Positions 24,815 through 31,628 of a stretch of 64,000 nucleotides of DNA are shown one piece after another. The stretch's first letter is position 1. Every line of letters starts with the position of its first letter. The translations under genes were made by a program, and so were the position numbers. The stretch lies in the NCBI GenBank assembly GCA_026225055.1, contig JAMFSA010000194.1, positions 1-64,000 on the forward strand, in the 5' to 3' direction. This stretch comes from Mucilaginibacter xinganensis (GTDB lineage Bacteria; Bacteroidota; Bacteroidia; Sphingobacteriales; Sphingobacteriaceae). The notes under the pieces are model-generated. The model was not told the DNA's origin. It made no database searches and was given only the letters and a program-made list of their open reading frames with translations.

Positions 24815-25816
24815 TTAACGGATGCCTATGCTTTTGGTTTCTTCCAGGTCTTTTTCTTTCGTTTTGCCCTGGCTCTTAGCCTGTGCTTGCTCGGCAACAT
24901 CCGGCTTTCTATATTGCTCGCGTTTTTCCCTGGTTCCTTTTTCAGTATAAAAATCCAGCGTTTTATATTGCGGAACAGCTTCGGCCTTAATTTTAACCTC
25001 TTTGTTTTCACGGTTAGTGATTGTCACCTCCACGCGGTCGCCATTTTTCATCGCTGTTACAATCGCCTCTTTTTTGGCTGGATCTGCCAATTCCTTAATT
25101 TTAAAACCGTTCAGCGCTTTCTCCAGGTCAAAGCCGAAATTAGGATCATTCATTTGTTTCAGCTTGAAATTGCCATAGTCATCCTTTTTCTGCTCAAAGT
25201 CCAATTTAACCCAAGCATTGTAGGCCTCGCCTTTATTGGGATTGATCAGATTTTCCCTATGTACGGTGCGCCCCTGTACCATGTTAGCCGCCTGACTTGC
25301 AGTAAAGCCCGCACCATCTTTAACATAAAATGTTTGTTTGATTGCCGGGCTGAAATATGCACCCCGGAAATTATCATTTACATAATTGACGTTACCGTTT
25401 ACCTTGCTGGCCAATAGCTGTTTGCTTTCCGGGCTTTCACCCAATGCCAGTTCACTGGTGCCTTTTTGCTTTTTAAAAAAATCGATAGCCTCGTTTGGGC
25501 TTTCAAATGTTTTAACTAATGGCTTTTCCTTATTGTCCTTATTTTCTGTCAGTACCATATAGGATTGATTTTCAGGCGAAGGCGGCACTTTTCCTGCTGT
25601 TGCTTCATATTTGCCAAAACTGAATGTGTCTGAAACGCCTGATTTGTGAAAATGAAGGGTCAGATCGACCTGCCCTCTATCGCCTGGCAGCTGATCTTTA
25701 ATGACGAAGTGCTGTGGCAGCAGCTTCATGTTTTTTTCAAGCTCATCAGCTACTTTGGAACTAAATCCTAATTCATTGACCTCTCTTCTGAGGTCTTGCA
25801 AATTGTTTAAATTCAT
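24815..25816 (-). CDS. DUF3945-like accessory protein of the conjugative element
   Basis: A 333-residue soluble protein. Residues 175-250 (ASQAANMVQGRTVHRENLIN, EAYNAWVKLDFEQK, YGNFKLKQMNDPNFGFDLEK) match the repeated unit of DUF3945-type proteins found on Bacteroidetes conjugative elements. The N-terminal part (FVIKDQLPGDRGQVDLTLHF) looks like a beta-rich domain, and the last 50 residues are highly charged. It follows traM by 24 bases. Its biochemical role is unknown; it occupies the place where traN would be expected. Confidence 0.6.
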   Translation of the reverse strand: MNLNNLQDLRREVNELGFSSKVADELEKNMKLLPQHFVIKDQLPGDRGQVDLTLHFHKSGVSDTFSFGKYEATAGKVPPSPENQSYMVLTENKDNKEKPLVKTFESPNEAIDFFKKQKGTSELALGESPESKQLLASKVNGNVNYVNDNFRGAYFSPAIKQTFYVKDGAGFTASQAANMVQGRTVHRENLINPNKGEAYNAWVKLDFEQKKDDYGNFKLKQMNDPNFGFDLEKALNGFKIKELADPAKKEAIVTAMKNGDRVEVTITNRENKEVKIKAEAVPQYKTLDFYTEKGTREKREQYRKPDVAEQAQAKSQGKTKEKDLEETKSIGIR

Positions 25817-25839
25817 ATTTTTTAGTTTAATATTTATGG

Positions 25840-26916
25840 TTAATGGCTTTTAAGTTGATTATTGCGCAATAAAATGCGTTGCCCGTTTTTTAATTTAACC
25901 TTGATGCGTTTAACTTTTTTATTCAGCAAACCTTTGGCGGCATCAATCCCGGCACCAGCCGCCTGTACACCCAATGATTCGTCCATTCCCAAAAACTGCA
26001 TACTTTGCACTCCGTTTCCTACGCCGTCCCCCGCAGCTTCACCTAATTCTGCTTCCGGCGCATTAATACCTAACAACCCGTCAAGGGAAAATACCGACAG
26101 ATCAACGGGAACAATGGCATTTCCTAAGCGGATATTTTTGATATCCAATAGCAAACGCTGGTTGGTGATGTTACAGGAACCAAATAATAGCTGTCCTTTC
26201 GGTATCGTTATGTTCTTCAAGACGATAGTATCGAGCAAGCGTAATTTGACAACGCCGCCCTGCGCTACTTTCTGGTTGCCCTCGATCACTGCCGGTATCG
26301 CTTTAAAAGCACTATCCGGCTTGGTTAGCTGTTCGGTTTTGACTTTTTGTTGTGCCAGTCCGGGGTTTTGGATAGCCACGATCTTATCCAGCATACCGTT
26401 CAACTGCTTCATTTCCGGGTCGTCGGCATTTTTGCTGTTCATAGATTTGAGCAGTTTTTCCAGCTTATCAGTTTCCGGACTATTTTGCGCATAAGTATTT
26501 TCCGGAACAGGCTTAAAAGCAGGTTCGGGCTTGTTGATCTCCCGGCCGATTTGCGCCAGCTTTTGATTGATCTTCACAGCGTTGGCATCAGCGGAAGTAC
26601 CGTAAGCCGGATGTTTAGCATTGCTGTCAGGTTTGTCCAGGGAAAATAAGGGGTTGGCGGCGTTATTCCTTGACCGTGCCGAGTCACGCGCTGCCTGGTC
26701 GTACAAGCTCCATTTGTCTTGCGGTTGTTCTTTTCCAAACTTTGCTTCCGGCAGTTCGGTATTGATGCCCCTGATACTTGCTGCATGGCTATCGGGCTGG
26801 CCTTTACCGCCGCCCAATGCGACAAATACCAGTGCAGCGCAAAACAGGATGATAACAGGCAACACCAGTAAAAACTTGCGCAGCCTGGCCTGTTGTTCTT
26901 CAGTTTGTTCTTTCAT
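25840..26916 (-). CDS. traM: conjugative transposon protein TraM
   Basis: A 358-residue protein with one N-terminal membrane segment (FLLVLPVIILFCAALVFVAL), a proline- and glutamine-rich periplasmic linker and a beta-rich C-terminal domain (VKLRLLDTIVLKNITIPKGQ, LLFGSCNITNQRLLLDI) as in the TraM/VirB10-like family of Bacteroidetes transfer systems. Such proteins bridge the inner and outer membrane parts of the mating channel. I start it at the ATG at 26916 (MKEQTEEQQ), just before the membrane segment. The order traK, small membrane protein, traM is as in related elements. Confidence 0.82.
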   Translation of the reverse strand: MKEQTEEQQARLRKFLLVLPVIILFCAALVFVALGGGKGQPDSHAASIRGINTELPEAKFGKEQPQDKWSLYDQAARDSARSRNNAANPLFSLDKPDSNAKHPAYGTSADANAVKINQKLAQIGREINKPEPAFKPVPENTYAQNSPETDKLEKLLKSMNSKNADDPEMKQLNGMLDKIVAIQNPGLAQQKVKTEQLTKPDSAFKAIPAVIEGNQKVAQGGVVKLRLLDTIVLKNITIPKGQLLFGSCNITNQRLLLDIKNIRLGNAIVPVDLSVFSLDGLLGINAPEAELGEAAGDGVGNGVQSMQFLGMDESLGVQAAGAGIDAAKGLLNKKVKRIKVKLKNGQRILLRNNQLKSH

Positions 26917-26948
26917 ATTCTTTAATCTTAAAATGTGTTGATTATCAT

Positions 26949-27164
26949 TTAATAAATAGCCCGGATAAGCAGCCAAAAGCTGGCTCCCCCGAATAACAGG
27001 AAGATCAGCAGAAGGAGCATCAGCTTAGATGACTGGTTCCAGTACTGCGTTTTCCGGTTCAGGTGGTCGGCTATCTGCCTTTGCCTATGGCTGATTACCT
27101 GCTCCAGATAACCGGTTACCCGGTTCTGTCGGGTAGCCGTTTGTTTTCTCTTGAATAACCGCAT
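26949..27164 (-). CDS. small membrane protein of the transfer operon (TraL position)
   Basis: A 71-residue protein with a basic N-terminal half (MRLFKRKQTATRQNRVTGYL) and one C-terminal membrane segment (LMLLLLIFLLFGGASFWLLI). It sits between traK and traM, where related elements carry traL, and overlaps the traK stop region. The sequence is too short to be sure of homology to TraL. Confidence 0.6.
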   Translation of the reverse strand: MRLFKRKQTATRQNRVTGYLEQVISHRQRQIADHLNRKTQYWNQSSKLMLLLLIFLLFGGASFWLLIRAIY

Positions 27165-27165
27165 A

Positions 27166-27783
27166 TTACTTGTTTTGAGGTACGTCATTGTTTTCCAGTA
27201 TTTCCCATCCCTGTATCAAAAAGCCATGCGGGTTATTATCCGTTTCCGTTTTTAAATCCCTGATCTCTCCCTGGGTGACGAGCTTACGGGTAACGGTACT
27301 GCTTGACCTGACCAGCTTTTCAGTGGCAAAGCAGGTAAAGCCATAAGGTTCCTGTTTCAAATCGAGCCGGATGCTGTCCACATGTATTTGCTGGCTGATA
27401 TTGCCGGAAACCAGGTTGTTGTAATAACCTGCCTCTTTCAAATTATCATAGGCGGTTTTGGCGGTGCCATCTGCCAAATACAAAGCCTGGGTGATGGTAG
27501 CTTGTATTTGTTTATCATCCGGTACCAGGTTAAAGAAATCCTCATGAAAAGTCTTGATATGATCACGAAGCTCTACAGGCAGATTAGCTTTACGGTCGGT
27601 TGCAATGGCGGCCAATACTTTGCCGTTATACAGGATATGCACCCGGTTCTGCGCGCGGTCTGCGAACTCGTAACTTTTATAGATCCCAAAGCACAATACG
27701 ATTCCGTTCACCACCATCAGTACGATGTTGAACATCCTTTGAAGTCTGGCAACCGTGTCTATATTTTTGAGTTGTTGAAACAT
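27166..27783 (-). CDS. traK: conjugative transposon protein TraK
   Basis: A 205-residue protein matching TraK: MFQQLKNIDTVARLQRMFNI, one membrane segment (IVLMVVNGIVLCFGIY), SYEFADRAQNRVHIL and the periplasmic FHEDFFNLVPDDKQI region. TraK resembles VirB8 and forms part of the inner membrane complex of the mating channel. I use the ATG at 27783 rather than 27822, since the family starts MFQQLKN. It is co-directional with traJ, with a gap of about 50 bases. Confidence 0.85.
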   Translation of the reverse strand: MFQQLKNIDTVARLQRMFNIVLMVVNGIVLCFGIYKSYEFADRAQNRVHILYNGKVLAAIATDRKANLPVELRDHIKTFHEDFFNLVPDDKQIQATITQALYLADGTAKTAYDNLKEAGYYNNLVSGNISQQIHVDSIRLDLKQEPYGFTCFATEKLVRSSSTVTRKLVTQGEIRDLKTETDNNPHGFLIQGWEILENNDVPQNK

Positions 27784-27831
27784 TTTTAATTCTCCGATTA
27801 ATGTGTGATTACACTGATTCATAATTGCCCA

Positions 27832-29070
27832 TTAGGCATTAGGGGTTTGTTTCCCGGACAGCCGGTCTTTCTGGTGGCTGTTGCTATCACCCGAACCTGC
27901 GCTGTTATAGCCTTTCATAAAGTCGGAAGGCGCATTGAGGACGTTACTTCGTGCCTGTTCTCCACGTTGTCCTATGGCTGCGGCAGCCGATGAGGCTGTG
28001 CTTATCGTAGTTGCTGTTACGCTGTTTATTCTTTGCAGCATCCCGTTACCGCCATGCGCATGTACAATAAAATTTGCTACGGTGGGTACGGAAAAGTAGC
28101 CCACGATCCCGATAAGCAGAAAAATGATGTAAGCACTGTCGGTGGAATTAAAAAAAGTATTCCCCTGGCTTTGTATCTGCGCAATATCGAGTTTGAGCAT
28201 ATTTTGTTGCACCTGTCCGATGATGCTACCGAAGATATTGGCGATGGGCAACCACATAAATATGTTGACATAGCGGGCCAGCCATTGCTGCAAGCTATGC
28301 TGGAAACCGTCAAAGACGGACAGTCCGAAAACAAGCGGCCCCAGAATAGCCAAAACAATCAGGAAAAAGGTTCGTATCGTATTGATACAAAGCGAAGCTG
28401 CCGAATAAACTACTTCCAGCACCTCGGACATCCACTTGCGGATGCTGTTGCTGAAGTTGTATTGCTGTTTGGCCATCCAAAACTGAATATCGCTGCCAAT
28501 ACCGGATAACCCGCTATTGTTATTACCGTTAGGATCGTCAGGATGTGAATACTTGTACCACTTATCTTCGTCGCCGTTACCGTTATCACCAACATACATT
28601 TGGTAGGCTGATGTTTGCGATTCTGCGGCTTCCTTTTGCTGCAATAGCTGCGCTATGGCGGTATTGGAATTTTGTACCATTGTACCGGTTGCGCTTACTA
28701 CCGGCTGCAATACACCATTCATCAGGCTGATCACTGCCGGGAACAAAAGGATAGCAATACCCAATGCGAAAGGCCGGAGTAAAGGATAAAAGTCAATAGG
28801 CTCAGCGCTGGCGATCTGCCGCCACACCCGCGAAGCGATATACCACAAAGCCGCAAACCCGGCGATGCCCTGCGCCGCGCCGATCAGTTGGCTGCAAAGG
28901 GGCAGCATTTGGTTGTACACGTTGTCGAGTACCGGCTGCATACCCTGCAAGTCGCTGGCCAGCCCGTCCGCTTTGGATAGGCCCGGCAGGAACAACATAA
29001 GCAAAACCGCAATTGGCCCCACCCAGACCCTCCCCGGCAGGGAGGGCTTTCTTAATTGTTTTAATTTCAT
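27832..29070 (-). CDS. traJ: conjugative transposon protein TraJ
   Basis: A 412-residue polytopic membrane protein of the TraJ (VirB6-like) family: IAGFAALWYIASRVW, PFALGIAILLFPAVISLM, a long soluble loop, TIRTFFLIVLAILGPLVFGL and GIVGYFSVPTVANFIVHAHG. It forms part of the inner-membrane channel for conjugation. The start at 29070 gives MKLKQLRKPSLPGRVWVGP. The codons after KQLRK coincide with a GC-rich repeat (29016-29051) of a kind normally seen between genes. The C-terminal tail is low-complexity and soluble. Confidence 0.85.
   Translation of the reverse strand: MKLKQLRKPSLPGRVWVGPIAVLLMLFLPGLSKADGLASDLQGMQPVLDNVYNQMLPLCSQLIGAAQGIAGFAALWYIASRVWRQIASAEPIDFYPLLRPFALGIAILLFPAVISLMNGVLQPVVSATGTMVQNSNTAIAQLLQQKEAAESQTSAYQMYVGDNGNGDEDKWYKYSHPDDPNGNNNSGLSGIGSDIQFWMAKQQYNFSNSIRKWMSEVLEVVYSAASLCINTIRTFFLIVLAILGPLVFGLSVFDGFQHSLQQWLARYVNIFMWLPIANIFGSIIGQVQQNMLKLDIAQIQSQGNTFFNSTDSAYIIFLLIGIVGYFSVPTVANFIVHAHGGNGMLQRINSVTATTISTASSAAAAIGQRGEQARSNVLNAPSDFMKGYNSAGSGDSNSHQKDRLSGKQTPNA
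29016..29051. repeat. REP-like GC-rich repeat inside the traJ signal region
   Basis: Plus strand: GGCCCCACCCAGACCCTCCC followed by CGGCAGGGAGGGCTTTC. The CCCTCCC/GGGAGGG arms pair. It resembles the short GC-rich elements scattered between genes in Sphingobacteriales, yet it lies in frame in traJ. Confidence 0.45.
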
Positions 29071-29071
29071 A

Positions 29072-29752
29072 TTAATAAAGGTTTTTAAGTGTCTGTATAT
29101 CATTCTGCGCTTTTTGCCGCTGAAGCGAAAGAATGGCTACCTCGCTGTCAAAGTGCCGCAGAAAAACCAGCTTGTTTTGCGTGTCCGAATAGATATGGTC
29201 AATAGCCTGTAAGCGTTCAGCATCGCTCATACGCAGCGTTCCGGCGGTAATAACATTTGCCAAATTGGTCAGGTTATTGATACTTTGCGTAAGCAACCCG
29301 CTAAACACGCTGTTCATGTACACCAGTTCCTGGGCATTGAAATGACCGCTGGCGTTGGCCTGCTGCCAGGCCTCCTTATATTCGGAAGCGATACTGGCCT
29401 GGTTAGCGATAATATCAGCTATCCGCCCATATTTTCGCACTTCCGGGCTTATGGCCATCAGGCTGTTTAAAAAAGCCGAATGCAGGTTAAAATTTCCCTC
29501 GGAAATATCCTTAACCTCTCCGTAACCCTGTGTAAGGATGGTGTAGCCGGTCTGCATGTCGGAAAGGATCGCCTTAAACTGGGTCAGCTTTTCAAGATCT
29601 AAAACCAGTTGCTGAACATCCTGCGCAGTCGAAGCCTGCGCATTTGCATTAACAGTGATTCCACTTAGTAATAACACTAATGAAAAACTGAAAAAGCTAA
29701 TCATGCCTTTCAGCTTTCGCTTTTTGTCTCTTAACTTAGTTATCTGTTCCAT
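29072..29752 (-). CDS. TraI-like secreted transfer protein, third paralogue
   Basis: A 226-residue helical protein with a signal peptide or anchor (FFSFSLVLLLSGITVNANAQ). It is the third of three tandem paralogues and shares SVFSGLL, RMSDAERLQAID, LSLQRQK and the LKNLY end with them. Such proteins are annotated as TraI-type conjugation proteins in Sphingobacteriales and are probably periplasmic channel components. Its start overlaps the previous paralogue by 17 bases; an internal ATG at 29704 is the alternative start. traJ begins two bases after its stop. Confidence 0.72.
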   Translation of the reverse strand: MEQITKLRDKKRKLKGMISFFSFSLVLLLSGITVNANAQASTAQDVQQLVLDLEKLTQFKAILSDMQTGYTILTQGYGEVKDISEGNFNLHSAFLNSLMAISPEVRKYGRIADIIANQASIASEYKEAWQQANASGHFNAQELVYMNSVFSGLLTQSINNLTNLANVITAGTLRMSDAERLQAIDHIYSDTQNKLVFLRHFDSEVAILSLQRQKAQNDIQTLKNLY

Positions 29753-30401
29753 AGAGTTGATTTAAAGTGTTGATATTTTCGGTTTCCTCGCTGCGTTGCA
29801 GGGTTAACAGCCGAACTTGGTTAGCAAATGAGCAGGTGAAAACATATTTATCCTTAATAGCTGCCGTAAGCTTGTTAATGCGTTTGATGCGCTCATCGTC
29901 CGACATAACTAATTGGCCCGGTGTTAATACCGTTTGCAAATCACCAAGGTCTTTAGCGCATTGTGTGATCACATTTTGCTGCACGCTTTGAATATATGTT
30001 TGTTCCTGAGCGGTCAAACCAGCCAAATTGTTTATCGCGTTGAACTGGCTGATAATGCTTTGCTGTTCTGCCTGGATAGTGGTTAGATCGGTGCTGTTTT
30101 TAACCAGCGGTTTAACTGCCGACAAGGAACTGTAGTAAGACTGATGCAGCATAAACTCGCCATTTTTAAAATTCCCGATAGCGCCCCATTCGTTTTTTGC
30201 GATGTTATAACCTTGCCGGATACCTGTTTCACAGGCGTTTAACGCGGCGATTTGTGCAGTCATGTTTTTGATCAGCGTTTTGCCCTGTTTAAACCAATCG
30301 TCAAAGGTTTGCGCCTGAACATTAGCCGTATTGAGCAATAATAGCAGAAGCCCCCCTAACCACCTGAAAGGGAAACCTTTAATTAACTTATTGAATACCA
30401 T
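29736..30401 (-). CDS. TraI-like secreted transfer protein, second paralogue
   Basis: A 221-residue helical protein with a signal peptide (RWLGGLLLLLLNTANVQAQ). It shares QTYIQSVQQNVI, MSDDERIKRINK, LTLQRSEE and NQLYG with its two neighbours. The signal-peptide codons coincide with a GC-rich repeat (30348-30377). Overlaps of 14 and 17 bases with the flanking paralogues show tight translational coupling. Three diverged copies in a row suggest a hetero-oligomeric part of the channel, but this is inference. Confidence 0.72.
   Translation of the reverse strand: MVFNKLIKGFPFRWLGGLLLLLLNTANVQAQTFDDWFKQGKTLIKNMTAQIAALNACETGIRQGYNIAKNEWGAIGNFKNGEFMLHQSYYSSLSAVKPLVKNSTDLTTIQAEQQSIISQFNAINNLAGLTAQEQTYIQSVQQNVITQCAKDLGDLQTVLTPGQLVMSDDERIKRINKLTAAIKDKYVFTCSFANQVRLLTLQRSEETENINTLNQLYGTDN
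30348..30377. repeat. REP-like GC-rich repeat inside a signal peptide
   Basis: Plus strand: AAGCCCCCCTAACCACCTGA followed by AAGGGAAACC. It resembles the copy at 31169-31193 (AGCCCCCCTTACCCCCCGAA) and encodes KGFPFRWLGGLLL on the minus strand. Confidence 0.5.
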
Positions 30402-31077
30402 AGTATTGTTTAAGAGTTAGCACCTCGTTGTTGTCATTCGCCCGTTGCAGGCTGAGCATTTCATTCTCCGTATTGAATTGCTGCAGATCATTGTAATTAG
30501 TGTCCATGTGGTCTGCCGCCTTGTTGACAATATCCATCCGTTTGGCATCGGGCATTTGCGTTTTGTTGGCGTTGATCACCAACAAGATCTGATCAAGGTC
30601 TTTTACGCTGGCCTGCAAAATCCCGGAATATACCTGGGTCATATAGGTCAGTTCATTTGCGGTAAAATGTTTGTCTGCTTTGAGCAGGTTCCACGCCTGG
30701 TTATAGGAATTAACTAAGGCCACCTGCTTTTCAGTCAGTTCGCTAATCCTTGAATAATAGGCAATGGCCGATTTAATGTTCCACAATTCCTGGTAATATT
30801 CGCTGAACAGATCTTTTTGCTTGGATGACCAGTCGGATATTTCCGTCAGCTTCAGTTTCGACAGTTGGTTTTCAAGCGTTTTCTGAGCGTTTTGCAGCCA
30901 TATTGTTTGGTTCTGCATACTTTGTACCTTCAGGTCAATAGCGCGAATCACCCTGCCAACGGTCGAGGATATAACCGACCCGACAACGGCCTGCGCATCG
31001 GCCCCCTTTGGTATGGATACAAAGACGGTTATTGCTGATATAGGCAGAATAACCATATACTTTTTAATTGCGTTCAT
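30388..31077 (-). CDS. TraI-like secreted transfer protein, first paralogue
   Basis: A 229-residue helical protein with a signal peptide (MNAIKKYMVILPISAITVFV, ending GADAQA). It has SVISSTVGRVIRAIDLKVQ, coiled-coil helices, QVYSGILQ, MPDAKRMDIVNK, LSLQRANDN and a QYYGIQ end. The ATG at 31077 is chosen because the upstream methionine lacks a signal peptide directly after it. This is the copy most like the TraI proteins of related elements. It is the first of three coupled paralogues. Confidence 0.72.
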   Translation of the reverse strand: MNAIKKYMVILPISAITVFVSIPKGADAQAVVGSVISSTVGRVIRAIDLKVQSMQNQTIWLQNAQKTLENQLSKLKLTEISDWSSKQKDLFSEYYQELWNIKSAIAYYSRISELTEKQVALVNSYNQAWNLLKADKHFTANELTYMTQVYSGILQASVKDLDQILLVINANKTQMPDAKRMDIVNKAADHMDTNYNDLQQFNTENEMLSLQRANDNNEVLTLKQYYGIQ

Positions 31078-31168
31078 ATCATTATCTGTGGTTTCTTCGG
31101 AGTGTTTCATTGATTTTAATTTGGTTTTTCAATGGCAATGAAGCTTCGCTGCGCGAGGTTTCATAAAA

Positions 31169-31193
31169 AGCCCCCCTTACCCCCCGAAGGGAG
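31169..31193. repeat. REP-like GC-rich repeat between genes
   Basis: AGCCCCCCTTACCCCCCGAA followed by GGGAG, in the 160-base gap between the lipoprotein gene and the first TraI paralogue. It is the intergenic counterpart of the two copies that lie inside coding sequence. Confidence 0.5.
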
Positions 31194-31235
31194 TGTTGTT
31201 TTAAATGAATAAATAATTGTGTTAATTGATCTGGC

Positions 31236-31616
31236 CTACAGCTTCCAATACTCGCTGCTGCCATTGAGCAGGCTGCCCTTATCCGGTTGAAACAACAGGA
31301 AATTCCCGGTCTGCATAATTTGCAGGATCTGCTTTTGCTCGTCCCATTCGCCCGACCAGTGCTTGACCTGGTGCTGTAAAGGCTGAAGCTTACCTTCGCT
31401 GATGCGCCTGTATCCTGTCTTGCGGGTAATCAGGAAAATATTTTCCGTGTTCCTGCCCGGCTCGATGATGAGTGTATCATTGGCAATACTGTAATCGCTA
31501 CGGGCCTGACTGACATACGTGCCCGGTATAAAATCCTTGATGTTGCCGCTGCTTTCGCTGTGGCAGGCGGTTAATCCTAAAATCGCCAGCGCCATTAAAA
31601 AAATGTAATTTTTCAT
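31236..31616 (-). CDS. putative lipoprotein of the transfer operon
   Basis: A 126-residue protein with a lipoprotein signal peptide (MKNYIFLMALAILGLTACHS, lipobox LTAC, so the mature protein starts at Cys18). The mature part is beta-rich (GTYVSQARSDYSIANDTLII, GYRRISEGKLQP, GEWDEQKQILQIM). It lies 12 bases after traG in the transfer operon. Lipoproteins in this place may act in entry exclusion or channel assembly; nothing in the sequence decides between them. Confidence 0.65.
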   Translation of the reverse strand: MKNYIFLMALAILGLTACHSESSGNIKDFIPGTYVSQARSDYSIANDTLIIEPGRNTENIFLITRKTGYRRISEGKLQPLQHQVKHWSGEWDEQKQILQIMQTGNFLLFQPDKGSLLNGSSEYWKL

Positions 31617-31628
31617 ATTGTTGATTTT

